A DNA stretch of 64,000 bases from Lysinibacillus agricola (GCF_016638705.1 NZ_CP067341.1:933501-997500), one strand, 5' to 3'. Positions 18,093-27,715 are shown, numbered from the stretch's first letter. Numbers and translations are program-made. The notes: a model not told the origin generated them from the sequence alone.

Positions 18093-18680
18093 TTATTTTT
18101 TATTCATTTGTAATGCTTTCATAAAGCGTGCGATTTTTTTATCCGCAGTCTGTTTTTTGATACCATATTGCTGTAGAAATTCGTCGAAGATTGCATTTCC
18201 TTTTATTGCATCTTTTGTTTCATATTCTACCTCATAATCGTCGCACTGCAAATAGAAAGAATGATCAAACACTAGAAGACCATCTTTATAAGGAATTTCG
18301 ACACGATCAGTTGTCAGCGAACCAAATACTTCTAATTCTTCTAAAGGAATGTTATATAAAGCTAGTCTATTGGCTACCTCTTGGGCATAGAAGCCTTCAC
18401 CAACAAGCATTTTTTTAGCTTGCTCAGCAGTTAATTCATCAGTAGTCTCTAAATGTTCATGTTCTGCACTTTTTTCTTTTAAGGTACATTCATAATATTT
18501 GTCGATTTGTCTGATACGGAGCCCGCTTTGTAGTTTCCGAATAGCTTGAGAAGGTGTGTCAAAATAATGATTTGTTTGACGATGAATAGCATTTTCGAGA
18601 ATATGGAACTCTTGTAATAAATGCTCGTATTGTTGTTTTGTTAAGAGGTTTTTAAATTCGATTTCAAGTTGTTGTGCCAT
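18093..18680 (-). CDS. yjbK: CYTH-domain triphosphate tunnel phosphatase YjbK
   Basis: A 195-residue CYTH protein. The signature ExExK is EIEFK at residues 6-10, and the tunnel is lined by alternating charged strands such as GLRIRQIDKYYECTLKEK and DRVEIPYKDGLLVFD. The fold hydrolyses triphosphates (tripolyphosphate, thiamine triphosphate or ATP depending on the member). It neighbours the alarmone synthetase yjbM, as in B. subtilis, but is transcribed divergently from yjbLMNO here. Confidence 0.9.
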   Translation of the reverse strand: MAQQLEIEFKNLLTKQQYEHLLQEFHILENAIHRQTNHYFDTPSQAIRKLQSGLRIRQIDKYYECTLKEKSAEHEHLETTDELTAEQAKKMLVGEGFYAQEVANRLALYNIPLEELEVFGSLTTDRVEIPYKDGLLVFDHSFYLQCDDYEVEYETKDAIKGNAIFDEFLQQYGIKKQTADKKIARFMKALQMNKK

Positions 18681-18699
18681 TTATGCTCACCTGTTTATT

Positions 18700-19075
18700 T
18701 TATTTTTTCACGCATGTGTTGATTAAGAGATAGATAGCTTGTCGTGATATTGGTTATTTCCTTTTCTCTGTGGCGAAGGTGCTCACTCCAGTAGGAGAAA
18801 TACGAGAAAAACCAGCCTATGATAACGTCTACGTGTTACACCTTACAGAAAAAGTCAACCTACCTATTTTCAAAATGGTTTATCAACACACTTTTTTAGG
18901 TTGGCTCATCATCAAAAGATTGGGATGACATTTGTTAAAGCGTATACCATGCAATCAACCCTACGTTATGCTTATGAGTTAAAGTTTAATTCGTTGATTT
19001 AATATTTACACACTGCAACTAAGTACCCTGTATGCTAAAATAAGAGGAAGAGTAAGACGAAAAGGGGAACCGCAT
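18700..19075. other. non-coding gap with repeat remnant
   Basis: No ORF with a ribosome site. At 18923-18945 the boundary motif GGATGACATTTGTTAAAGCG appears, followed by ATCAACCCTACGTTATG, the right flank of the interspersed repeat (compare 22491); most of the element is lost. The 18905-18925 stretch shows nothing recognisable. The yjbL promoter should lie near 19000-19040 (TATGCTAAAAT). Confidence 0.5.
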
Positions 19076-19459
19076 GTGCGTAAAATTTATACAATAGAAA
19101 CATTGAATTTTGAAAACGAGCAACTTCATTTTAGTTTAAACGACATTGAAGTAAATTTACAGTTAAAACCTGCTGCACAATTAATTGCAGATTCTGATGA
19201 CTTTGCGTTTATTTATTTACTTGATGCAGGAGAGGATTACCATTACTTGCGTTTTTCACCGAGTAGTTGGGATCAACTTGTACATATTTTACAGAAAAAG
19301 CAAAATCCAAAGCTCCAATTAGGTAAAGAAGTTATTGAACTTACAAATTTTTACGATGAATTGGAAATGCTCGTGTATAATATTGAAGGAAATTACAATT
19401 ATGGAGCGGAATTTGTCCAAGCGGTGGAACAACACTTCAAGGCAATTCTCGCTGAATAA
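19076..19459 (+). CDS. yjbL: YjbL, UPF0738-family protein
   Basis: A 127-residue cytosolic protein, MRKIYTIETLNFE at the N-terminus, rich in short beta strands (NDIEVNLQLK, DDFAFIYLLD). It corresponds in position and character to YjbL of B. subtilis. GTG start at 19076 with AAGGGG at good spacing. Function unknown. It heads the yjbL-M-N-O run. Confidence 0.85.
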   Translation: MRKIYTIETLNFENEQLHFSLNDIEVNLQLKPAAQLIADSDDFAFIYLLDAGEDYHYLRFSPSSWDQLVHILQKKQNPKLQLGKEVIELTNFYDELEMLVYNIEGNYNYGAEFVQAVEQHFKAILAE

Positions 19460-19521
19460 AAAGACAAAACGAACAGACGGTGTTGGTTTTGTTCGATACC
19501 GAATGTCGGGAGGTTTTTGCG

Positions 19522-20193
19522 ATGGGACAATGGGAAATATTTTTAAGTCCTTATAAACAAGCAGTAGATGAGTTAAAAGTAAAATTAAAAGGTATGCGTT
19601 CGCAATTTGGTATTGTTAATGCAAATTCACCAATTGAATTTGTTACTGGACGTGTAAAGCCTTTAGCAAGTATATACGATAAAACATTAGAAAAAGGACT
19701 AAACTTTGAGCCTTCTAAACAACTAGGTGATGAGCTAGGTGATATCGCAGGCCTTCGTATTATGTGTCAATTTGTAGATGATATTTCAACAGTTACAGAG
19801 CTAATACGTCAACGTAAAGATATGCGTGTAGTGGAAGAGCGTGACTATATTACACATAATAAGCCAAGTGGATACCGTTCATACCATATGATTGTGGAAT
19901 ATCCTGTAGAGACGATACAAGGGAAAAAAGTGGTATTAGCTGAAATTCAAATAAGAACGCTTGCCATGAATTTCTGGGCATCTATTGAGCATTCACTAAA
20001 TTATAAATATAAAGGCATGTTCCCTGAGGAAATAAAAAATCGCCTTCAAAGTGCAGCAGAAGCCGCCTTTCGATTGGATGAGGAAATGTCGTCCATTCGC
20101 AGTGAGATTCAAGAAGCGCAAGCCTATTTTAGTGAATACAAAGAAGCATCGAATCCTAATTTACTATCGGAGAAGGAGCGTGACACACAATGA
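19522..20193 (+). CDS. relQ: small alarmone synthetase RelQ (SasB/YjbM)
   Basis: A 223-residue single-domain (p)ppGpp synthetase that transfers pyrophosphate from ATP to GTP or GDP in the cytosol. RelA/SpoT synthetase motifs are visible: [10 protein letters not shown] near residue 77, [13 protein letters not shown] near residue 115, and the EIQIRT catalytic Glu strand near residue 138, followed by [12 protein letters not shown]. No HD hydrolase or TGS domain is present. The ATG at 19522 follows GGGAGG at 8 nt; an in-frame ATG at 19480 lacks one. The stop overlaps the nadK start by 4 nt (ATGA). Confidence 0.95.
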   Translation: MGQWEIFLSPYKQAVDELKVKLKGMRSQFGIVNANSPIEFVTGRVKPLASIYDKTLEKGLNFEPSKQLGDELGDIAGLRIMCQFVDDISTVTELIRQRKDMRVVEERDYITHNKPSGYRSYHMIVEYPVETIQGKKVVLAEIQIRTLAMNFWASIEHSLNYKYKGMFPEEIKNRLQSAAEAAFRLDEEMSSIRSEIQEAQAYFSEYKEASNPNLLSEKERDTQ

Positions 20194-20984
20194 AATTTTC
20201 CATTCAATCACGTAGAGATGCACAATCGAACGAATTAATGGAGCTAGCCAGAACGTATTTGCAGGATTTTGGGTTAACTTATGATGAAGAAGCGCCTGAA
20301 ATCGTAATCTCTATTGGAGGAGATGGCACATTATTACATGCCTTTCATCGATATGCTCATTTGCTAGATCAGGTTGCCTTCGTAGGTATCCATACAGGAC
20401 ATTTAGGATTTTATGCGGATTGGAAGCCATCTGAATTAGAAAAGCTTGTTTTGTCCATTGCCAAAAAGGACTTTAATGTTGTGGAGTATCCACTATTAGA
20501 GGTAAAGGTGGAGCATCATAATGCGGAGTCCAATACGTATTTAGCGTTAAATGAAGCAACCGTGAAATCACCTGACGTCACACTTGTTATGGATGTTGAG
20601 TTAAATGGCAATCAGTTTGAACGTTTCCGTGGAGACGGTCTTTGTGTGTCAACTCCTTCTGGTAGTACAGCTTATAATAAAGCCCTCGGTGGAGCAATTA
20701 TTCACCCGACTTTAGCAGCACTCCAAATTACTGAAATAGCATCTATCAATAACCGCGTCTTCCGTACAGTTGGTTCACCGCTCATATTACCAGCACACCA
20801 TCACTGTATTTTACGTCCAGTTAATGAACAAAACTTTAATATGACAGTTGATCATTTACAAGTTACGCAAGGCGATGTGAAGTCGATTGCATTTAATGTA
20901 GCAAATGAAAGAGTGCGTTTTGCACGTTTCCGTCCATTCCCATTCTGGGAACGAGTACATGAATCATTCGTGGCAAATGAGTGA
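20190..20984 (+). CDS. nadK: NAD kinase
   Basis: A 264-residue enzyme that phosphorylates NAD to NADP. The GGDGT motif is in [14 protein letters not shown] near residue 40 and the NE/D-type second motif is near residue 122 (ALNEATVKS), followed by [21 protein letters not shown] near residue 150, the family's conserved binding loop. Start ATG at 20190 overlaps relQ. Pairing of alarmone synthetase and NAD kinase is conserved in Bacillales. Confidence 0.96.
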   Translation: MKFSIQSRRDAQSNELMELARTYLQDFGLTYDEEAPEIVISIGGDGTLLHAFHRYAHLLDQVAFVGIHTGHLGFYADWKPSELEKLVLSIAKKDFNVVEYPLLEVKVEHHNAESNTYLALNEATVKSPDVTLVMDVELNGNQFERFRGDGLCVSTPSGSTAYNKALGGAIIHPTLAALQITEIASINNRVFRTVGSPLILPAHHHCILRPVNEQNFNMTVDHLQVTQGDVKSIAFNVANERVRFARFRPFPFWERVHESFVANE

Positions 20985-21894
20985 GATGGATACAAGATTT
21001 ACACTGCATTTTATAGCACAAAAGGAAGGTCAACTACTACGGGAGGCCTTAACTGAATGGCGCATCTCTAAGCGAGCTTTAACGGCCATTAAATTTGATG
21101 GGGGCTTACTGACAGTGAATGATGTCGAACGCAATGTTAGACATCCTCTTCACGTTGGGGATCGAGTTGAAGTTAAATTTCCCCCCGAAGAAAAAAGTGA
21201 AGGGCTCGCTGTTGAGTATGGTGAACTTGCTATTGTTTATGAAGACGAAACTATCTTAGTGCTTAATAAGCCAGCACATCAGAGTACGATTCCTTCACGA
21301 GAGCACCCAACACAAAGTGTAGCCAATCTAGTGTGCGGTCATTTTCAGCAGCAAGGTCTAGCATCTACTGCCCATATCGTAACGAGACTTGATCGTGATA
21401 CTTCTGGTTTGTTATGCATTGCTAAACATGCTCATATCCATCATTTAACGGGGCTTGCACAGCGCAATGGAGCAATTTCTCGACAATATGAAGCGATTGT
21501 ACATGGACATGTTGCACAAGATATACACTCAATCATTGCTCCTATTGGACGTAAAGAGACGAGTATCATTGAGCGAGAAGTGCGTGAAGACGGTCAATTT
21601 GCCCATACAGATGTGGAAATTTTAAGATGTTTTTATTTACAGGATGAGCCGCTGACACATATACGACTAAAGTTGCACACGGGGCGTACACATCAAATTC
21701 GTGTACATATGGCCTATCTGGGACATCCACTTGTTGGAGATGAACTTTATGGCGGAAGTCGTGAACATATTAATAGACAAGCCCTACATTGTGTGTCCTT
21801 AAAGATGCTTCATCCTTTGACAGGTAAGAGTTTACAATTCACAAGTAACTTAAACGAAGATATGCAGCGATTATTAAATGACTCCTTAGCTTGA
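20977..21894 (+). CDS. yjbO: RluA-family pseudouridine synthase YjbO
   Basis: About 305 residues. An S4-like N-terminal region ([29 protein letters not shown]) precedes the RluA catalytic domain with [18 protein letters not shown], whose Asp is the nucleophile, near residue 140. [25 protein letters not shown] near residue 235 is also typical. It isomerises uridines in rRNA or tRNA; the target is not readable. Starts at 20977 (overlapping nadK by 8 nt) and 20986 (1 nt after its stop) are both possible; neither has a clear ribosome site, so coupling to nadK is likely. A terminator follows at 21984. Confidence 0.92.
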   Translation: MSEMDTRFTLHFIAQKEGQLLREALTEWRISKRALTAIKFDGGLLTVNDVERNVRHPLHVGDRVEVKFPPEEKSEGLAVEYGELAIVYEDETILVLNKPAHQSTIPSREHPTQSVANLVCGHFQQQGLASTAHIVTRLDRDTSGLLCIAKHAHIHHLTGLAQRNGAISRQYEAIVHGHVAQDIHSIIAPIGRKETSIIEREVREDGQFAHTDVEILRCFYLQDEPLTHIRLKLHTGRTHQIRVHMAYLGHPLVGDELYGGSREHINRQALHCVSLKMLHPLTGKSLQFTSNLNEDMQRLLNDSLA

Positions 21895-21983
21895 ATTTTG
21901 GAAAAACTACACTATACCGAAGACTATCTAAACAGTCTTTAGTTCACTAATTGTGTAAAACTATTACTAAATCATGTTTATGT

Positions 21984-22019
21984 AAGGAGATGTTCGCACA
22001 AACGGGCATCTCCTTATCA
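21984..22019 (+). terminator. terminator of the yjbLMNO operon
   Basis: AAGGAGATG (21984-21992) pairs with CATCTCCTT (22007-22015), followed by a T-rich stretch. Confidence 0.75.
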
Positions 22020-22166
22020 TTTTATTTTCTATAAAAGTAATAAGTTTTCTTAACAGCACGTTAACAGAAAAGAAAGTGATTGTAGGATAAAGTAGAGTAG
22101 AGGTTTTTTAGGCTCAGTACCATAGTTGAGCATGACATTTTTTTTGAATGTATGTTAGGTATATAA

Positions 22167-22491
22167 GTTGATTGTAGTGGAGACTGGGCGACTCCTCGGA
22201 CGCCCCCAGGAAGCTCTGCGCGAAAGCGAAGCGACAGCAACAATTGTTTTATCTGTGCGAAAGCGGAGCGACAGCAAATGTTTTATCTGTGCGAAAGCGA
22301 AGCGGCAACAAATGTTTTATCTGTGCGAAAGCGAAGCGACAGCAACAATTGTTTTATCTGTGCGAAAGCGAAGCGACAGCAACAATTGTTTTATCTGTGC
22401 GAAAGCGAAGCGACAGCAACAACAAATGTTTTCTGTAGCGAAAGCAAAGCGGCAGCTACAAAGCGCCCAGTCGGAACGGAAATCAACCACA
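22167..22491 (+). repeat. interspersed palindromic repeat with expanded tandem core
   Basis: Left end AGTTGATTGTAGTGG then GACTGGGCGACTCC; right end GCGCCCAGTCGGAACGG then AAATCAACC. The core (about 22214-22460) is 6-7 units of CTGTGCGAAAGCGAAGCG plus ACAGCAACAATTGTTTTAT, unit length 34 or 37 bp. The array is open in several frames, but the products are only repeat peptides. It lies between yjbO and mgtE; the remaining 21895-22680 sequence has no gene and no M-box riboswitch. Confidence 0.85.
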
Positions 22492-22680
22492 CGTTATGGT
22501 AATAGGATAAAATAGAAACTTTTACCCGCAAATTTATCCAATTGGATTGCAGCGATGTCGTAAGTGCTAAGTAGTAAAAAAAGGGTTTGCAGAAAAGGTA
22601 CAATACACTCTATTATATAAAAGGTAGATTTACGGCATTCCCCGTATGAATGATTGATTGCTCGGAAGGAGGGGACAAGC

Positions 22681-24057
22681 ATGATAGAGGAAAGAAATGA
22701 AAAGAATGATGTGCAATTCGACGAAGCACGTTTGCGAGAAATGCTCGAAGCACATGATATAAACGCATTCCGCGATGAGTTTTTAGAGCTTCATCCATAT
22801 GATCAGGCAACGTTTTATGAGAAGGTGGAACCTGATATACGAAAGATCATCTATTCGTTCTTGTCTCCGACGGAAATGGCTGATATTTTTGAGTCAATCG
22901 AAATAGATGATGATGAATACACAGCGTATCTAGCTGAGATGGATCCGTCATATGGTGCAGAAATGCTTTCTCATATGTATGCGGATGATGCAGCAGACGT
23001 TTTAAATGAGTTAGATACGAAACAACGTGAAAGCTATTTAGGCATGATGGATGAGGAAACAGCTGAAGAAATTAATGAGTTATTAAGCTATGACGAAGAT
23101 ACAGCTGGTTCTATTATGACGACTGAATATGTAGCTATACCAGAAAATTCCACTGTTCGTTCAGCGATGGCGATTTTACGGAAAGAGGCGCCAGATGCCG
23201 AAACCATTTATTATATTTTTGTTGTTGATGAGGCACATCGATTAACAGGCGTTATTTCACTTCGTGATTTAATTATTGCTGATGAAGATACCCTTATACG
23301 TTCGATTATGAATGAACGTGTTGTGATGGTGCATGCTGGGGATGACCAAGAAGAGGTTGCTCAAATTATGAAGGACTATAATTTCTTAGCAACTCCAGTT
23401 ATCGACGACAAGGGAGAATTACTAGGGATTATCACAGTCGACGATATTATTGACGTTATTGATGAGGAAGCATCGGAGGATTACTCTAAATTAGCGGGTA
23501 TTTCCGATATGGATAAATTTGATACGACCTCGTTACAAGCGGCTAAAAAACGATTACCATGGCTTGTCATATTGCTGTTTTTAGGGATGTTGACAGCAAA
23601 TTTGATGGGACAATTTGAGGCAACGCTAGAACAAGTTGCGTTACTCGCAGTGTTTATCCCTCTCATTTCAGGTACTTCTGGAAATAGTGGAACACAGGCA
23701 CTAGCGGTAGCTATTCGAGGAATTGCAACAGGAGATGTCGAAGAACATAGCAAGCTAAAATTACTACTACGTGAGGCCGGTACAGGCTTAATGTCTGGAA
23801 TTGTTTGTGGGTTGATTGTAATCGGCATTATCTATGTTTGGAAACAAGAGTTGATTCTTGGAATGCTTGTGGGAGCAGCGCTTTGTGGTTCTATTTTAGT
23901 AGCAACACTTGCAGGTTCTTTTATTCCACTGCTTATGCACCGCATGAAGATTGATCCAGCTGTCGCATCAGGTCCATTTATTACAACATTAAATGATATT
24001 ACAAGTATTTTAATTTACTTAGGTTTAGCGACAGTGTTCATAAGCCAAATAGGCTGA
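22681..24057 (+). CDS. mgtE: MgtE magnesium transporter
   Basis: A 458-residue Mg2+ channel/transporter. The cytosolic N domain (about 10-130, ending DEDTAGSIMTTEY) is followed by two CBS domains (about 135-255) that sense Mg2+, a plug helix, and five membrane helices (about 285-455) with PLISGTSGNSGTQALAV lining the pore and SGPFITTLNDITSILIY near the end. The ATG at 22681 has GGAAGGAGGGG upstream. No M-box precedes it, so control is presumably by protein gating. Confidence 0.95.
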   Translation: MIEERNEKNDVQFDEARLREMLEAHDINAFRDEFLELHPYDQATFYEKVEPDIRKIIYSFLSPTEMADIFESIEIDDDEYTAYLAEMDPSYGAEMLSHMYADDAADVLNELDTKQRESYLGMMDEETAEEINELLSYDEDTAGSIMTTEYVAIPENSTVRSAMAILRKEAPDAETIYYIFVVDEAHRLTGVISLRDLIIADEDTLIRSIMNERVVMVHAGDDQEEVAQIMKDYNFLATPVIDDKGELLGIITVDDIIDVIDEEASEDYSKLAGISDMDKFDTTSLQAAKKRLPWLVILLFLGMLTANLMGQFEATLEQVALLAVFIPLISGTSGNSGTQALAVAIRGIATGDVEEHSKLKLLLREAGTGLMSGIVCGLIVIGIIYVWKQELILGMLVGAALCGSILVATLAGSFIPLLMHRMKIDPAVASGPFITTLNDITSILIYLGLATVFISQIG

Positions 24058-24109
24058 GAACCAAATTCCTTTCTTTTGCATATTGTATGGAAAAAGGGAA
24101 GTGAGTAAT

Positions 24110-24499
24110 GTGGATCAAGAGCCACGCTTGTTTATAAAATCGCCATCATATTTTCTGAAAATTTCCAAGGTCCTGCATGAACTTGATTTGGATGAAAGTA
24201 CATCAGTGTATATGAAGGACGGCTATTACAATGAACAGACTATTGAAGAAAAAGAAGAAGTACAAATAGATCCGTATTTACTAAAGCAACTTCAATTTTT
24301 AGAAAAGCCGTTTCGGCAAAAAGCTTATCAACCGCTAGTAATATGTTTAAAAGACGGTAGGAATTTACGCGGTAGTGCATCTGAAGTGCAGTCCGATTCA
24401 ATGATGCTTACTTCTTTAGAATTAAAGACACAAGAAATTATATATTTTGAGGACATAGAACGAATATTATGGCGAGGTAAACAATTACCAACCTTATGA
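24110..24499 (+). CDS. putative CotO-like spore coat protein
   Basis: A 129-residue acidic protein, starting with GTG at 24110 (MDQEPRLFIKSPSYF). The C-terminal third, LVICLKDGRNLRGSASEVQSD and later IIYFEDIERIL, has the strand pattern of a small Sm-like beta barrel. It precedes a cotY/cotZ gene, and in B. subtilis cotO sits beside cotZ-cotY, so a CotO-like coat morphogen is a reasonable guess. Sequence similarity to CotO by eye is weak. An in-frame TTG at 24083 is a longer alternative. Confidence 0.45.
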   Translation: MDQEPRLFIKSPSYFLKISKVLHELDLDESTSVYMKDGYYNEQTIEEKEEVQIDPYLLKQLQFLEKPFRQKAYQPLVICLKDGRNLRGSASEVQSDSMMLTSLELKTQEIIYFEDIERILWRGKQLPTL

Positions 24500-24500
24500 A

Positions 24501-24537
24501 AAAAGTGTACAGCAGAGGATGCTGTACACTTTTTTTA
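24501..24537. terminator. bidirectional terminator
   Basis: AAAAGTGTACAGC (24501-24513) pairs with GCTGTACACTTTT (24521-24533), followed by TTTT. It lies between the convergent gene at 24110 and the coat gene at 24564. Confidence 0.9.
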
Positions 24538-24563
24538 TGTGTAGTGTGTCAAAGGAGAAAAGA

Positions 24564-25088
24564 TTATTCACAAATCCCTAAGTCAACATCAGCGATACAT
24601 TGTACAGCGCAGAAGCATGATAAATCTACAGTAATACAGCTCTCAGTTGAATTCCAATCATCTACTTTACATATTTTTTTCATGTTGACACAGCAGCCAT
24701 CACGACTTAATAGATCTACTGTACTTTCACTGGAGTCAAATGAACATAAAGGCTCTAAAACACGCAAAGTAGCGCAGCATTCATCGAACATATCTTCTAC
24801 ACGGAAAAACACTGATGTGCATATATCTGGTTCTGCTGTTGGAGAACTAAAAAATGCTTTAAAAGGAGTACCATCTTTGGTAATTAACATAAATACACGT
24901 GTATCTGCATGAGAGCGTGCGGGACTTACTATGCCTCCAAGTGGTTCTAAGAAACAGTTAGCTGTACATGGTTGACATTCTTCTCTCACCGCTTGATTTT
25001 GAATGTCTAAAATAGCGCGTACTACGTCACAAACGCAGCCTGCTGAATGGATTGGTCCAATAGGATTTGTTGGCTTGCCACAACCCAT
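24564..25088 (-). CDS. cotY: CotY/CotZ-family spore crust protein
   Basis: A 174-residue Cys-rich protein (about 17 Cys) that begins MGCGKPTNPIGP and has GCVCDVVRAILDIQNQA, CQPCTANCF and CFCAVQCIADV, the CotY/CotZ/ExsY family pattern. Members cross-link into the outermost spore layer. The ATG at 25088 has an excellent ribosome site (AAAGGAGGTGA). A CATATTGTA upstream (around 25118-25126, minus strand) fits the sigma-K -10 consensus CATANNNTA, but no clear -35 was seen. Whether it is CotY, CotZ or ExsY cannot be settled here. Confidence 0.9.
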   Translation of the reverse strand: MGCGKPTNPIGPIHSAGCVCDVVRAILDIQNQAVREECQPCTANCFLEPLGGIVSPARSHADTRVFMLITKDGTPFKAFFSSPTAEPDICTSVFFRVEDMFDECCATLRVLEPLCSFDSSESTVDLLSRDGCCVNMKKICKVDDWNSTESCITVDLSCFCAVQCIADVDLGICE

Positions 25089-25170
25089 ATTGTCACCTCC
25101 TTTCCTCGTTACTACTTCTACAATATGTACTTATGAAAAATGGACTCGGGCCTTTGTATATATAGTCAAA

Positions 25171-25200
25171 TGAATAGTTTTTATATGTCTGGAGAAACTT
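25171..25200 (+). promoter_or_regulatory. possible sigma-G promoter of the spoVA cluster
   Basis: TGAATA (25171-25176) is a perfect sigma-G -35; after 17 bp GAAACTT matches the -10 CATACTA at 4 of 7 positions. spoVA genes are forespore-expressed, so this is the expected class. Confidence 0.4.
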
Positions 25201-25221
25201 TAAAGAAAAGGAGGGTAAAAC

Positions 25222-25626
25222 TTGAAGCTATTAGGAATGATGTTACCTCTATTAGTCAGTTTATCGCTTTTAAGTGGTTGCGGTGAAAAAGAAAAATTTA
25301 TTGTCTACGGTTCACCGGAAAATGAAAAGGAAGTTGAAGCCATTTTAAAAGAACAGAAATTTGTAGACAAAACAACGGTTATTCAATATGACAATAGTAT
25401 GCTTGTAGCAGTTCAAATTAAACAATGGGATAAGTGGAAAAAGGCTAAATTAGAGAAAAAGTTGCAAAAGAAATTTGATGAAAAATATCCAAACAAAGAT
25501 GTTTTTGTCTCAGCTGATTATAAAATATTTTATGAAGCCAATAAAATAAAAAGGGATCAAGTTGAAGATAATAAACTGAAAGATAAAATAAAGAAATTAA
25601 AAAAACTGGCGAAGGAGGAAACATAG
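25222..25626 (+). CDS. YhcN/YlaJ-like sporulation lipoprotein
   Basis: A 134-residue lipoprotein with signal peptide and lipobox LLSGC (Cys20). The mature part is Lys/Glu-rich and ends in a basic tail (KDKIKKLKKLAKEET). Lipoproteins of the YhcN/YlaJ type head spoVA2-type clusters in related genera. TTG start at 25222 with AGGAGGG. Its stop codon overlaps the GTG of spoVAC (TAGTG), so it is in the operon. Family membership is inferred mostly from position. Confidence 0.6.
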   Translation: MKLLGMMLPLLVSLSLLSGCGEKEKFIVYGSPENEKEVEAILKEQKFVDKTTVIQYDNSMLVAVQIKQWDKWKKAKLEKKLQKKFDEKYPNKDVFVSADYKIFYEANKIKRDQVEDNKLKDKIKKLKKLAKEET

Positions 25627-26081
25627 TGGAAAAAGAACAATACCAAAAATTAGAACAAAATGTCACGCCGAAACCGCCCTATTTTAAGAATGTTGCAAAG
25701 GCATTTTTAGTAGGTGGCCTTATTTGTACAATCGGACAGGCCGTCTCTCTTTTTTATATAATTTTCTTTGATTTTACCGAAGCGACAGCCGGAAATCCAA
25801 CTGTTGCAACAATGGTATTTTTCGCCATGATTTTAACAGGCTTGGGTTTATATAAGAAAATTGGTCAATTTGCTGGGGCTGGATCAGCTGTGCCTGTTAC
25901 AGGGTTTGGTAATGCTGTTATTTCTGCTGCTATTGAGCATAGATCTGAAGGATTAGTACTTGGTGTTGGTGGAAATTTATTTAAATTAGCTGGGTCAGTT
26001 GTATTATTTGGTGTTGTCTCTGCCTTTTTTATTGCACTTATTAAATTCATTCTTGTAACGATAGGAGTGGTTTCATGGTAA
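25626..26081 (+). CDS. spoVAC: SpoVAC, dipicolinic acid channel protein
   Basis: A 151-residue membrane protein with about four helices and the SpoVAC signature KAFLVGGLICTIGQAVS near residue 23 and FAGAGSAVPVTGFGNAVISAAIEHRSEGL near residue 80. SpoVAC acts as a mechanosensitive channel in the spore inner membrane for Ca-DPA. GTG start at 25626 has AAGGAGG and overlaps the lipoprotein stop. It overlaps spoVAD by 7 nt. Confidence 0.94.
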   Translation: MEKEQYQKLEQNVTPKPPYFKNVAKAFLVGGLICTIGQAVSLFYIIFFDFTEATAGNPTVATMVFFAMILTGLGLYKKIGQFAGAGSAVPVTGFGNAVISAAIEHRSEGLVLGVGGNLFKLAGSVVLFGVVSAFFIALIKFILVTIGVVSW

Positions 26082-27070
26082 TTGTCTTTCAATCGAAGCC
26101 GTCCTTAATAGCCAGTGGTGTGGTAGCAGGTCCACTAGAGAAACGTAGTATTTTTAGTCAACATTTTGATGCGACTTACGATGATGAACGATGGCAAATG
26201 AAAACAAATGAACAGGGTCATCGAAAAATGGTTCAAGAGGCCTGTGAAATTGCTATGAAAAAAGCGGGCGTGAAAAATCCGGACATAGATTACTTTATGG
26301 GTGGCGATTTAATTAATCAAATGACACCAACCAATTTTGCAGCGAGGGATTTAGATATTCCTTTTATTGGATTATTCTCAGCGTGTGCCACCTCTGTTTC
26401 TTCAGTAATTGTTGCGAGCCTTTTAACAGAAATAGGTGCCGCCAATTTATCGCTAGCTGGTGCATCCAGTCAACACAATGCGGTTGAGCGACAATTCCGC
26501 TATCCAATCAATTATGGCTCGCAAAAGCCCCGAACTGCTCAATGGACGGTAACGGCTGCTGGTTATGCTCTTATTGGTAAGCATCATGAGGAATACCCTT
26601 CTATTGAAGCAGCAACTATTGGAAAATCGGTTGATTACGGTATGGATGATCCATTTCACATGGGCGCAGCGATGGCACCGGCCGCTTTTCAGACCATTCA
26701 ATCACATTTAGAGCAGCGTGATCAAAAAATGTACCACTATGATTTAATTTTAACAGGTGATTTAGGTCATCTTGGGTTAAAACTTCTAAAAGGAATGTTT
26801 GTTGAAAGTGGCGTAAAGAGTGAGGAGTTAAAACCTTTACGTGATGCGGGTGATGAGTTTTATGGACAGGATGAGACATTCCAATCCGGTGCAAGTGGCG
26901 CAGGTTGTTCAGCAGCTGTTTTTTTTAGTTATGTGATCCAACAGATGCGAGCAGGTACCTATAAACGAGTACTTCTTGTGGCGACAGGAGCATTACTGTC
27001 TCCGCTTTCATTTCAACAGGGCGAGACAATTCCATGTACGGCACATGCGATTGAAATTACAATGAAATGA
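26075..27070 (+). CDS. spoVAD: SpoVAD, DPA-binding protein
   Basis: A 331-residue thiolase-like protein of the SpoVAD family that binds dipicolinic acid at the spore inner membrane. Typical segments are FMGGDLINQMTPTNFAARDL near residue 70, GLFSACATS near residue 100 and GASGAGCSAAVFF near residue 273. The fold resembles ketoacyl synthases such as the FabH in this window, but with a DPA site. ATG at 26075 overlaps spoVAC. Confidence 0.95.
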   Translation: MVIVFQSKPSLIASGVVAGPLEKRSIFSQHFDATYDDERWQMKTNEQGHRKMVQEACEIAMKKAGVKNPDIDYFMGGDLINQMTPTNFAARDLDIPFIGLFSACATSVSSVIVASLLTEIGAANLSLAGASSQHNAVERQFRYPINYGSQKPRTAQWTVTAAGYALIGKHHEEYPSIEAATIGKSVDYGMDDPFHMGAAMAPAAFQTIQSHLEQRDQKMYHYDLILTGDLGHLGLKLLKGMFVESGVKSEELKPLRDAGDEFYGQDETFQSGASGAGCSAAVFFSYVIQQMRAGTYKRVLLVATGALLSPLSFQQGETIPCTAHAIEITMK

Positions 27071-27080
27071 GGCAAAAGCT

Positions 27081-27446
27081 ATGGTTATGACATTTGTGTT
27101 TGCGTTTTTTGTAGGAGGTATTATTTGCGCCATAGGGCAATTATTAATGGATGTTGGTAAATTAACACCTGGACATACATTAAGTACGCTAGTCGTAGCT
27201 GGTGCAATTCTTGCCGGAATGGGTTTGTATGACCCACTTATTAATTTTGCTGGTGCCGGTGCAACTGTTCCTATTACATCTTTTGGGAATTCTTTAACGC
27301 ATGGTGCAATTGTTGAGGCAGAAAGACATGGGCTTGTAGGTGTGTTAACTGGGATGTTTGAGGTGACAAGCTCAGGAATCAGTGCTGCCGTTGTTTTTGG
27401 CTTTATCGGAGCATTAATATTTAAACCAAAAGGAAATGTTGACTAG
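27081..27446 (+). CDS. spoVAE: SpoVAE (SpoVAEb)
   Basis: A 121-residue membrane protein with three to four helices. FAFFVGGIICAIGQLLMD at the start and FAGAGATVPITSFGNSLTHGAI near residue 55 are diagnostic of SpoVAEb and parallel to SpoVAC. It ends the three-gene spoVA unit; spoVAA, -AB, -AEa and -AF are not here. The set resembles secondary (spoVA2-type) clusters of Bacillus cereus relatives rather than the main operon. Confidence 0.94.
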   Translation: MVMTFVFAFFVGGIICAIGQLLMDVGKLTPGHTLSTLVVAGAILAGMGLYDPLINFAGAGATVPITSFGNSLTHGAIVEAERHGLVGVLTGMFEVTSSGISAAVVFGFIGALIFKPKGNVD

Positions 27447-27511
27447 ACGAATACCCCACCCATTTTTACAACCTAAACATATTATAGGTTATAGAAGGGA
27501 GGGGTATTTTT

Positions 27512-27715
27512 ATGGGATATCAAGGCTGGGGCGCGCATCCGTATGGAGGGCACGCTGATGGTTGTTACGGAGGAGATTATGGCGGTTACTATGGTGGTCA
27601 CCATGACGGTTGCCATGGCGGTTACTATGGTTACGGACATGGGCATAGTTCAACATTTGTCTTAATTGTTGTCCTATTTATTCTTCTAATCATTGTTGGC
27701 GCTACTATCATTTAA
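27512..27715 (+). CDS. YjcZ-family small sporulation protein
   Basis: A 67-residue Gly/Tyr/His-rich protein (repeated GGYYG, GHHDG) ending in one membrane helix, FVLIVVLFILLIIVGATII, the YjcZ family hallmark. ATG at 27512 follows GGGAGGGG, and this ribosome site lies in the 3' arm of a possible hairpin with CCCCACCC at 27455-27462. It is probably expressed in the spore; function unknown. Confidence 0.85.
   Translation: MGYQGWGAHPYGGHADGCYGGDYGGYYGGHHDGCHGGYYGYGHGHSSTFVLIVVLFILLIIVGATII

Noticed and set aside
22214..22460. CRISPR-like array or repeat-protein gene
   Set aside because: Units of 34-37 bp follow each other without unique spacers, no cas genes are present and the open frames have no ribosome sites; it is the tandem core of the interspersed repeat.
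22500..22680. M-box riboswitch before mgtE
   Set aside because: None of the conserved M-box blocks is visible in the leader.
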